Shown one piece after another: positions 27,130 to 33,308 of a stretch of 33,308 nucleotides of DNA. The notes beneath the pieces are model-generated. The model was not told the DNA's origin. It saw only the letters and a program-made list of their open reading frames with translations, and did not search any database. This DNA comes from Pseudomonas sp. Its GTDB lineage: Bacteria > Pseudomonadota > Gammaproteobacteria > Pseudomonadales > Pseudomonadaceae. A program made the translations under genes and the position numbers. The stretch spans positions 1-33,308 of the forward strand of contig JAUVYN010000032.1 of the NCBI GenBank assembly GCA_030603065.1, given 5' to 3'. How positions within the stretch are numbered: the stretch's first letter is position 1; each line of letters begins with the position of its first letter.

Positions 27130-29544
27130 CTAACGCAGTATGTGGGGATTGCCGCTTCCCCTTACCGCGGCAAGCTCCTCTTCATCCAGCCAACTGGTAG
27201 GTGCCACCTCGCAGACCTCGGCGACCGCGGCGACAATGTGGGCCCAGCTACAGCGGTTGGCGAAGAGCATCCCCGGCTCATCCAGGGTTCCGCCCCGATT
27301 GATATAACCCAGTACACGAGTAGTCGCGGGGGAGGGCATGAGGTTGTGCAGATGCCCCCGGAAGATTTCAGCGCGCATGTGGGTGGCAAACACCCGCCGG
27401 CCCAGTTCGGCTGGGAATACGGCGTCGAGCGTCGCGGGCGGGATGCGCGCTTCGGCTTCCAGTTCGTCGCGCGGTATGGCATAGCGCGCCGGTTCCTGCA
27501 GGTATACCAGGCGCCAGGCGACCTTGTGTTCGGTCAGTCTCTCGCTCGCACGCAGCATGGCTCCCAGCTGGTAGGCGCCGCTCGCAACCAGCAACACCGG
27601 CTCGCCCGGTCCGGGGTTCTCGGCAAGCTGCAAAGCTCCGTCTTCGGCCAGGCGCCGGGCCTGCTCGGAATCGAAGCGCATCGGCTGGTCGCGCTTGGCG
27701 ATGACCATGCAGCTCAAGCGGCCGCGTTCACCCCATACGCTCGGCAGGACGGCCAGAGTACTGTTGTAATCGGCGGTAAAGATCACCCGCACAACATCAT
27801 GCATCTCGCCCAGCAGGGCCTCGCAGAATGTCGGATCCTGGTGGGATATTTCGTTCTTGCCATTTTCCCAGGTGTGCGAGGTGGCGATGACCGGAAAGCC
27901 CAGCCAGCCAGCCGGCCTGCCCACTTCCTTCTGATGGCGGGCGAAGATGAGTTCCTGGCGCACCGCGCCGAGCATCTTGACGCAGAATGCCTCATAGCTG
28001 GCAACCAGGTTGAGGCCGCCCTTGTTCGCCAGGCAGGCTGAAACTACGGCTTCTTCGTTCAGTGCGGTAATGACGCGCCCGTCGATGGCTTCGAGCTCGC
28101 TCTCAGGTTCGCAGACCCGGTGCTTCAGTTCCTTCAGGACGCCAGCCAGCTTGTTGCTCGCCAATTCATCGGGATTACCGACCCGCGCCCGCAGATCAGG
28201 ATTGGCCCGGGTTAGTTCGATGAAAAAACGATCCACGGCAAGCATTGGCGACTGGGTATCGCTGACGAAGGGAATTTCCGGCATGACCGGAGTCTTCGGT
28301 CGCCGCTGACCGAGCGCATGATCCCGCTCCAGCGGCCGCTGCTGCTGGTCATGACTGGTGAACAGTCGGCGCGCTGCCTGCAGTTGCTCCTGAGGGACGA
28401 AGAGCTTCGCTGCATGCTCGTTGAAAAGGTCGCGGGCCTGCTGGTCATGCCTCGGGTTGCCGGGTAGGGGGAGGTTGTGAGCAGCGTTCTGTCCTGCGCC
28501 GTAGAAGCCAAAGCCCTTGGTGGTTTCGGCGATGGCGTAGGGAATCGGTAATGGATAGGAGAGTATGCCGTTGCGATATTCGTGCACGCGGCGCTCCAGA
28601 CGTTGCTCCATTTCATACAGCGTGCAGAGGAAGGCCGCCGGATCGCGGCCATCGAACCGAATCGGGTCGAAACCGCAGCGTGTCAGGTGTTCGACAAATC
28701 CGTCCAGCCCCTTGACCGTACCCAGTTCGGTACGCTGCTCGATGCGCCTGCCATTGGCTATCATGACCGGCAAGGCCGCGCCGCAGTCTTCGGCGCGCCA
28801 CCAGCGCGGGATCCAGTCGCTGCCGCGTTGCTCTTCGGCGGCGCCGTCGGAAAGAAAAGCCACCAGTGTCTCGCCGGGCAGCGGCATATGGGCATATTGC
28901 AGTTCGGCGAAACCGAGATAACCACCTTCGAAAATGCCCCCCGCGGTATAGGGGTTCACGTGGCTGCCGAGGGGCGCGGCGGGTCGGCCGTCAGGGAGCT
29001 GCGCATAGCCGTAGAAATCACGCACCAGCGTGTCGAGCCCGCCTGGTTGTCCGTAGCGCTCGGCCTGTTCCGGGTGCAGATTGCCGACCAGCACATTGAG
29101 CGCATCGATCGCCGCCACGCAATGACCCTGGCCCATCATCCAGCTGCGAGTCTTGCCGGTCAGGCTGTTCAATGCCAGATAGGCTGCGTAACCCGGCACC
29201 ATGTTCAGCGCGCCACCGGTGTGGCCTTCCGGCGTGCGCTTGAAATCCTCCGCCGCCATAGGGCTGCCATCAAGATGAACACGCTTGGCATAGGTCATGT
29301 GAGCAACCAGCCAGAGGCCGGCATTGGTCAACAGGTCGAGCGCTGACAGCGCCTCGTACACGCTGGTCAGATCAGGCCTCAGCCCGGACTGCTGGATATG
29401 GTGCGCCAGGCGGTATACCGCAGCTTGGGTATGGGCGCTGTGCTCGATTACGCCACTACCGGCACGCCAGTGGGCGAATGCAGGAAACTCCTCGGCGTGT
29501 CGATCGAGGATGCTCTGGTCGGGTATCAGCTGGCTCACATGCAA
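27130..29544 (-). CDS. Divergent phosphoketolase-family enzyme (thiamine diphosphate dependent)
   Basis: The 804-residue protein follows the domain plan of xylulose-5-phosphate/fructose-6-phosphate phosphoketolase, which cleaves sugar phosphates to acetyl phosphate. The C-half block is well kept: YEAF (about 540) and TSHTWENGKNEISHQDP. Several N-half motifs differ. The usual HEGGELGY is FEGGYLGF (about 205-212), the usual GDGEAETG is SDGAAEEQ (S232-Q239), and GPGHGG is GQGHCV (about 138-143). The Asp D233 and the distal Asn N264 of the ThDP motif remain. The exact reaction is therefore uncertain; some databases label this Pseudomonas branch xylulose 5-phosphate 3-epimerase, as I recall. The start is supported by AGGAG 4 nt upstream of ATG 29544. 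It is convergent with the globin sensor gene. Confidence 0.8.
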   Translation of the reverse strand: MHVSQLIPDQSILDRHAEEFPAFAHWRAGSGVIEHSAHTQAAVYRLAHHIQQSGLRPDLTSVYEALSALDLLTNAGLWLVAHMTYAKRVHLDGSPMAAEDFKRTPEGHTGGALNMVPGYAAYLALNSLTGKTRSWMMGQGHCVAAIDALNVLVGNLHPEQAERYGQPGGLDTLVRDFYGYAQLPDGRPAAPLGSHVNPYTAGGIFEGGYLGFAELQYAHMPLPGETLVAFLSDGAAEEQRGSDWIPRWWRAEDCGAALPVMIANGRRIEQRTELGTVKGLDGFVEHLTRCGFDPIRFDGRDPAAFLCTLYEMEQRLERRVHEYRNGILSYPLPIPYAIAETTKGFGFYGAGQNAAHNLPLPGNPRHDQQARDLFNEHAAKLFVPQEQLQAARRLFTSHDQQQRPLERDHALGQRRPKTPVMPEIPFVSDTQSPMLAVDRFFIELTRANPDLRARVGNPDELASNKLAGVLKELKHRVCEPESELEAIDGRVITALNEEAVVSACLANKGGLNLVASYEAFCVKMLGAVRQELIFARHQKEVGRPAGWLGFPVIATSHTWENGKNEISHQDPTFCEALLGEMHDVVRVIFTADYNSTLAVLPSVWGERGRLSCMVIAKRDQPMRFDSEQARRLAEDGALQLAENPGPGEPVLLVASGAYQLGAMLRASERLTEHKVAWRLVYLQEPARYAIPRDELEAEARIPPATLDAVFPAELGRRVFATHMRAEIFRGHLHNLMPSPATTRVLGYINRGGTLDEPGMLFANRCSWAHIVAAVAEVCEVAPTSWLDEEELAAVRGSGNPHILR

Positions 29545-29599
29545 CTCCTGAAGATAGGACTGGAATGGACTGCATCAGAGTCTAGACGCTGGGGGAGGG

Positions 29600-29639
29600 G
29601 ATGCGAATGATGTGTGTCAAACGGAAGGGCGTTCGCATC
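29600..29639. promoter_or_regulatory. 8-bp inverted repeat, possible operator, in divergent gap
   Basis: GATGCGAA (29600-29607) and TTCGCATC (29632-29639) are perfect complements 24 nt apart, between the phosphoketolase-like gene (-) and the small membrane protein gene (+). A consensus -35 hexamer TTGACA on the minus strand (29620-29615) lies between the arms, but no matching -10 is found at 16-18 nt. A CTAGACT sequence (minus strand, about 29585-29579) resembles an RpoS-type -10. The arrangement suggests control of one or both genes. Confidence 0.35.
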
Positions 29640-29662
29640 GCAGCGGGCGACCGGCAGAATGC

Positions 29663-29671
29663 TGCTATAGT
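29663..29671 (+). promoter_or_regulatory. Extended -10 promoter for small membrane protein gene
   Basis: TGCTATAGT fits the extended -10 pattern TGN-TATAAT with one mismatch. It predicts a start near 29678, about 23 nt before ATG 29701, leaving room for the GGAG ribosome site at 29689-29692. No good -35 is seen, as is common for extended -10 promoters. Confidence 0.45.
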
Positions 29672-29700
29672 CGGTGCCACCATGATCTGGAGATATAGGC

Positions 29701-30108
29701 ATGCGCTGGCTGCTATGGTTCGTTGCAGGATTTCTGGCCGTTTTGAGCTTTCACCAGCCGGCGGTGGCCCTGCTGCATGGGGCGGGAGTCATTCCCTTTA
29801 CAGCATTCTCCTTTGGCCGTACTGCGCCTTTCGGAGTGCCAGCGGTGTTTTCCGCGGCCTTCTTCGGTGGGCTCTGGGCGATACTGATGTTTCATTTGCT
29901 GGCGCGCACCGGTTCTGGCTGGATGTGGTTGAAGGTATTGCTGTTCGGCGGAATCGCACCGACCCTGGTAGCCCTCTTCGTGGTTTTCCCGCTCAAGGGG
30001 CATGGCCTGAATCTGGCGCAGTTCCCGATGCGTTTTGCCATAGGGTTCGTACTCAATGCGTTGTGGGGTATCGGTGCGCTGGTGTTCGTTCGCGTGCTGC
30101 CACGCTGA
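29701..30108 (+). CDS. Small four-helix inner-membrane protein, unknown function
   Basis: This 135-residue hydrophobic protein has about four predicted membrane helices: residues 2-24, 45-68, 76-98 and 110-131. Charged residues are few (R2, K79, K99 region) and cluster in short loops. The N-terminal helix could be taken for a signal peptide, but the remaining helices argue for an integral membrane protein. I do not recognise a characterised family. The ATG has GGAG 8 nt upstream and an extended -10 promoter nearby. It is 65 nt upstream of prfB on the same strand, but prfB seems to have its own promoter. Confidence 0.75.
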   Translation: MRWLLWFVAGFLAVLSFHQPAVALLHGAGVIPFTAFSFGRTAPFGVPAVFSAAFFGGLWAILMFHLLARTGSGWMWLKVLLFGGIAPTLVALFVVFPLKGHGLNLAQFPMRFAIGFVLNALWGIGALVFVRVLPR

Positions 30109-30113
30109 GACCC

Positions 30114-30142
30114 TGCACCCGGCAGGCTGTTTGAGCTACAAT
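30114..30142 (+). promoter_or_regulatory. Candidate sigma-70 promoter of prfB-lysS
   Basis: TACAAT (30137-30142) is a good -10. TGCACC (30114-30119), 17 nt upstream, is a weak -35 matching three of six bases. The predicted start near 30149 gives a leader of about 25 nt before the prfB ATG at 30174. Confidence 0.4.
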
Positions 30143-30173
30143 GCCGCCTTTTTCCTGCCGGGAACCCGTCACC

Positions 30174-31269
30174 ATGGAAATCAACCCGATTCTGAACACC
30201 ATCAAAGATCTGCGTGGTCGCTCCGAGACCATCAGGGGGTATCTTTGACTACGATCACAAGCGTGATCGACTGACCGAAGTAGAGCGTGAACTGGAAGAC
30301 CCCAGCGTCTGGAACGACCCGGAACGCGCGCAGAACCTGGGTCGCGAGCGCGCCCAGCTGGCGCAGATCGTCGAAACCCTCGACGAAATGAACGGCGGCC
30401 TGGCCGACGCCTCCGAATTGCTGGAAATGGCTGCCGAGGAGGGCGACGAGTCCGCCGTGGCGGACATCGTCACCGAGCTGAACCGCCTGCAGGAAAGCCT
30501 CGAGAAGCTCGAATTCCGCCGCATGTTCAGCGGCGAGATGGACCCCAACAACTGCTACCTGGATATTCAGGCCGGCTCCGGCGGCACCGAAGCCCAGGAC
30601 TGGGCCAACATGCTGCTGCGCATGTACCTGCGCTGGGCCGACAAGCACGGTTTCGAGACCGAGATCGTCGAACTGTCCGAGGGCGAAGTCGCGGGCATCA
30701 AGAGCGCCACCGTCCACATCAAGGGTGAGTACGCCTTTGGCTGGCTGCGCACCGAGATCGGCGTTCACCGCCTGGTGCGCAAGAGCCCCTTCGATTCGGG
30801 CAACCGTCGGCATACCTCGTTCTCGGCGGTGTTCGCCTCGCCGGAGATCGATGACAACATCGAGATCGACATCAACCCGGCCGACCTGCGCGTGGATACC
30901 TACCGCTCCTCAGGCGCCGGTGGCCAGCACGTCAACACCACCGACTCGGCGATCCGTATCACCCATATCCCGACCAACACCGTGGTCAGCTGCCAGAACC
31001 AGCGGTCCCAGCATGCCAACCGCGACACGGCGATGAAGATGCTGCGCGCCAAGCTCTACGAGATGGAGATGCAGAAGCGCAACGCTGCCGCCCAGGCGCT
31101 GGAAGACACCAAATCCGATATCGGCTGGGGGCACCAGATTCGCTCCTACGTGCTCGATCAGTCGCGCATCAAGGATCTGCGCACCGGCATCGAGCGCAGC
31201 GACTGCGACAGGGTGCTCGATGGCGACCTCGACGAATACATCGAAGCCAGCCTGAAACAGGGCCTGTAA
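30174..31269 (+). CDS. prfB: Peptide chain release factor 2, programmed +1 frameshift
   Basis: RF2 terminates translation at UGA and UAA. The coding sequence is in two parts: 30174-30245 (24 codons, MEINPILN to RGYL) and 30247-31269, joined by a +1 shift that skips T30246 of the in-frame TGA (30246-30248). The classical signals are present: internal Shine-Dalgarno AGGGGG (30234-30239), slippery CTT and TGA-C. The full protein is 364 residues, normal for the family. The SPF stop-codon recognition tripeptide is at 204-206 and the catalytic GGQ at 249-251. When RF2 is scarce, slow UGA termination allows the shift, so synthesis is autoregulated. It is followed by lysS after 58 nt, the common prfB-lysS arrangement. 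A simple ORF call would miss the first 24 residues. Confidence 0.96.
30234..30249 (+). promoter_or_regulatory. RF2 programmed +1 frameshift site
   Basis: The element AGGGGGTATCTTTGAC combines an anti-SD-pairing sequence, a slippery CTT codon and a poorly read UGA-C stop. It is identical in layout to the E. coli prfB site. Confidence 0.95.
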
Positions 31270-31327
31270 CGACACAGGCCCGGCGTCGCCCGAACCCTTT
31301 TAGCGTGGTTTACCAGGAACAACCGAA

Positions 31328-32830
31328 ATGACCGACCAGCCGCAAGACCAGCATGCCCTGCAAGAGGAAGAAAACAGCCTGATCGCCCTGCGCAAGGAAA
31401 AGCTTGCCGCCGAGCGCGCCAAGGGTGGCGTCTTCCCCAATGATTTTCGCCGCGACAGCTACGCTGGCGAGCTGCAGAAACAGTATGCGGACAAGAGCAA
31501 GGACGAGCTCGAAGCGGCCGCCGTTCCGGTCAAGGTCGCCGGGCGCATCATGCTCAATCGCGGCGCCTTCATGGTCATTCAGGACATGTCCGGCCGTATC
31601 CAGGTCTATGTAGACCGCAAGGGTCTGCCGGCCGAAACCCTGGACGCCATCAAGACCTGGGACATGGGCGATATCATCGCCGCCGAGGGCACGCTCGCCC
31701 GCTCGGGCAAGGGCGATCTGTACGTGCACATGACCTCGGTGCGGCTGCTGACCAAGTCGCTGCGCCCGCTGCCGGACAAGTTCCACGGCCTGACCGACAC
31801 CGAGCAGCGTTATCGTCAGCGCTACGTCGACCTGATCGTCAACGAGGACACCCGCCGTACCTTCCAGGTCCGTTCGAAGATCATTTCGCACATCCGCCGC
31901 TTCCTCGCCGAACGCGACTTCCTGGAAGTCGAAACCCCGATGCTGCAGACCATCCCGGGCGGTGCCGCGGCCAAGCCGTTCGAGACGCATCACAATGCGC
32001 TGGACCTGCCGATGTTCCTGCGCATCGCGCCCGAGCTGTATCTGAAGCGTCTGGTGGTCGGCGGCTTCGAGCGGGTCTTCGAGATCAACCGCAACTTCCG
32101 TAACGAAGGCGTCTCGACCCGGCACAACCCCGAGTTCACCATGCTCGAGTTCTACCAGGCCTATGCCGACTACGAAGACAACATGGACCTGACCGAGGAG
32201 CTGTTCCGCGAGCTGGCCATGGCGGTTCTCGGCACCACCGACGTGCCGTATCAGGGCAAGGTATTCCATTTCGGCGAGCCCTTTGCGCGGCTGTCGGTGT
32301 TCGATTCCATCCTCAAGTTCAACCCAGAGATAACCGCGGCCGATCTGCAGGATCTGGACAAGGCCCGGGCCATCGCGAAGAAGGCCGGCGCGGACGTGAA
32401 GGGCTTCGAGGGCCTGGGCAAGCTGCAAACGATGATTTTTGAGGAGCTGGTCGAGCACAAACTGGAGCAGCCGACCTTCATTACCCGTTATCCCTTCGAG
32501 GTGTCGCCGCTGGCGCGCCGCAGCGATGACGACCCGAGCGTGACCGATCGCTTCGAGCTGTTCATCGGCGGCCGCGAAATCGCCAATGCCTACTCGGAGC
32601 TCAACGACGCCGAGGACCAGGCCGAGCGGTTCCACGCGCAGGTGGCCGACAAGGACGCCGGGGACGACGAGGCGATGCACTATGACGCCGACTTCGTCCG
32701 CGCGCTGGAATACGGCATGCCGCCGACCGCAGGGGAGGGCATCGGCATCGACCGTCTGGTGATGCTGCTGACCGATTCCCCCTCGATTCGCGACGTGATC
32801 CTGTTCCCGCATATGCGGCCGGAGCATTGA
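31328..32830 (+). CDS. lysS: Lysyl-tRNA synthetase, class II
   Basis: LysS attaches lysine to tRNA-Lys in the cytoplasm. The 500-residue protein has an N-terminal OB-fold anticodon-binding domain (about 60-160, [27 protein letters not shown]). The class II catalytic core has motif 2 ([11 protein letters not shown], with HNPEFTMLE) and motif 3 ([12 protein letters not shown]), and the protein ends with FPHMRPE. The length matches bacterial LysS. AGGA lies 9 nt upstream of ATG 31328. It follows prfB on the same strand and is probably cotranscribed. A 6-bp hairpin (32831-32836/32842-32847) right after the stop has no T-tract and is a poor terminator. Confidence 0.97.
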   Translation: MTDQPQDQHALQEEENSLIALRKEKLAAERAKGGVFPNDFRRDSYAGELQKQYADKSKDELEAAAVPVKVAGRIMLNRGAFMVIQDMSGRIQVYVDRKGLPAETLDAIKTWDMGDIIAAEGTLARSGKGDLYVHMTSVRLLTKSLRPLPDKFHGLTDTEQRYRQRYVDLIVNEDTRRTFQVRSKIISHIRRFLAERDFLEVETPMLQTIPGGAAAKPFETHHNALDLPMFLRIAPELYLKRLVVGGFERVFEINRNFRNEGVSTRHNPEFTMLEFYQAYADYEDNMDLTEELFRELAMAVLGTTDVPYQGKVFHFGEPFARLSVFDSILKFNPEITAADLQDLDKARAIAKKAGADVKGFEGLGKLQTMIFEELVEHKLEQPTFITRYPFEVSPLARRSDDDPSVTDRFELFIGGREIANAYSELNDAEDQAERFHAQVADKDAGDDEAMHYDADFVRALEYGMPPTAGEGIGIDRLVMLLTDSPSIRDVILFPHMRPEH

Positions 32831-32956
32831 GACTGGATTTGCCAGTCCCGTATCGCCGGTGCTGTCCGTGGCGCTGACCTGGCGGTGTATTTTCTGACGC
32901 TTTTCAGGGTGCGGCGGACTTCGTAGCGGCGCGGCTGGGATGTCGGAGTGGCGGGT

Positions 32957-33054
32957 CTGGGCACGGCCTATGGCGGACACGCCACAAGTACATCCCTGTA
33001 GGCTCGGCGATGGCCATCCATGGCCATCGACGGTCCGCCATAGGCCATGCCCAG
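32957..33054. repeat. Nested palindromic intergenic repeat
   Basis: Outer arms 32957-32978 and 33033-33054 are 22 bp long and complementary at 21 positions (one mismatch, C32964/A33047). Inside lies a second palindrome: CGATGGCCAT (33008-33017), CC, then its exact complement (33020-33029). The whole could fold into a long cruciform or a double hairpin. It has the look of dispersed palindromic elements common between Pseudomonas genes, but copy number cannot be judged from one window. No coding function is seen. Confidence 0.75.
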
Positions 33055-33308
33055 CCCCGCTCGATGGTGTGAGTTGCTGTTGGTTAAAGACCCGGGTGAT
33101 ATCAGACGTGCCGTGCTCGGTGACTCGCGTCGTGTTGGACCGTGAACCCGGTCATCGCGGCGCTTGTAGGTGGGTTAGGTTTTTGCACTGACAGGCTACG
33201 CAGATGTGCATTGCGAAGCCGGAGGTGGGGGGTGGTGGGGCCGGGCTGGGCCAGGGTAGGGGTAGCCCCGGCGACAAGGGGGTCCGCGGGGGGGGGGCCC
33301 CCCACCCC
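33055..33308. other. Gene-free terminal stretch ending in G/C homopolymers
   Basis: No convincing gene is seen after lysS. The last 90 nt are strongly G-rich on the + strand, with several GGG/GGGG tracts, a run of ten G (33288-33297) directly followed by six C, and then ACCCC. This composition is unlike the rest of the window and suggests a contig edge with low-quality or artefactual bases. Confidence 0.55.

Noticed and set aside
29601-30134. 177-codon open frame overlapping the small membrane protein gene
   Set aside because: A different frame over the same DNA with no family features. The 29701 frame has a ribosome site, a promoter-like element and a coherent four-helix pattern.
31310-32980. 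556-codon open frame antisense to lysS
   Set aside because: A codon-bias shadow of lysS. The predicted product is low-complexity and has no known domain.
33160-33230. Degenerate copy of a GTAGGTGGGTTAGG-type intergenic repeat
   Set aside because: The left part resembles a repeat I recall from many proteobacteria, but no matching right arm can be found in this sequence, so it is not reported as a feature.

Overview
This is a high-GC gammaproteobacterial window. Gene content and order fit Pseudomonas sensu lato (Pseudomonas, Stutzerimonas or Halopseudomonas). From memory, the arrangement treS-glgB / ybhN-clsB-ybhP / glgX-DUF2934-treY-malQ-treZ-glgA / cinA-like resembles the trehalose/glycogen island of P. 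aeruginosa, but I could not run an alignment. No tRNA, rRNA, CRISPR array, insertion sequence or phage gene was recognised.

Region 1 (1-4646, + strand) holds the 3' part of a trehalose synthase-maltokinase fusion, overlapping glgB by 4 nt. A bidirectional hairpin terminator follows. Region 2 (4718-8722, - strand) is a tightly overlapping operon: DUF72, an endonuclease/exonuclease/phosphatase protein (ybhP-like), cardiolipin synthase clsB and a ybhN-like membrane protein. The ybhN reading frame is interrupted by an in-frame TGA. A PIG-L deacetylase gene lies upstream on the same strand (8861-9619).

Region 3 (9739-20445, - strand) is the main carbohydrate operon glgA-treZ-malQ-treY-DUF2934-glgX. 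The first five genes overlap or nearly touch at stop/start codons. A sequence matching the AlgU (sigma-22) envelope/osmotic stress promoter lies about 160 nt upstream of glgA. Together regions 1 and 3 encode alpha-glucan synthesis (GlgA, GlgB), trimming (GlgX, MalQ), conversion of glucan to trehalose (TreY, TreZ), and conversion of trehalose to maltose and maltose-1-phosphate (TreS-Mak). The glgE, glgC and glgP genes expected to complete the network are not in the window.

Region 4 (20735-29544) has a CinA-like gene diverging from glgA, an MscS-type channel, yaeQ, recJ, a four-domain globin-PAS-GGDEF-EAL oxygen/c-di-GMP signalling protein, and a divergent phosphoketolase-family enzyme.

Region 5 (29701-32830, + strand) has a small four-helix membrane protein, prfB with the classical programmed +1 frameshift, and lysS. 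The last ~480 nt carry no gene. They contain a nested palindromic repeat and end in G/C homopolymer sequence that looks like a contig edge.
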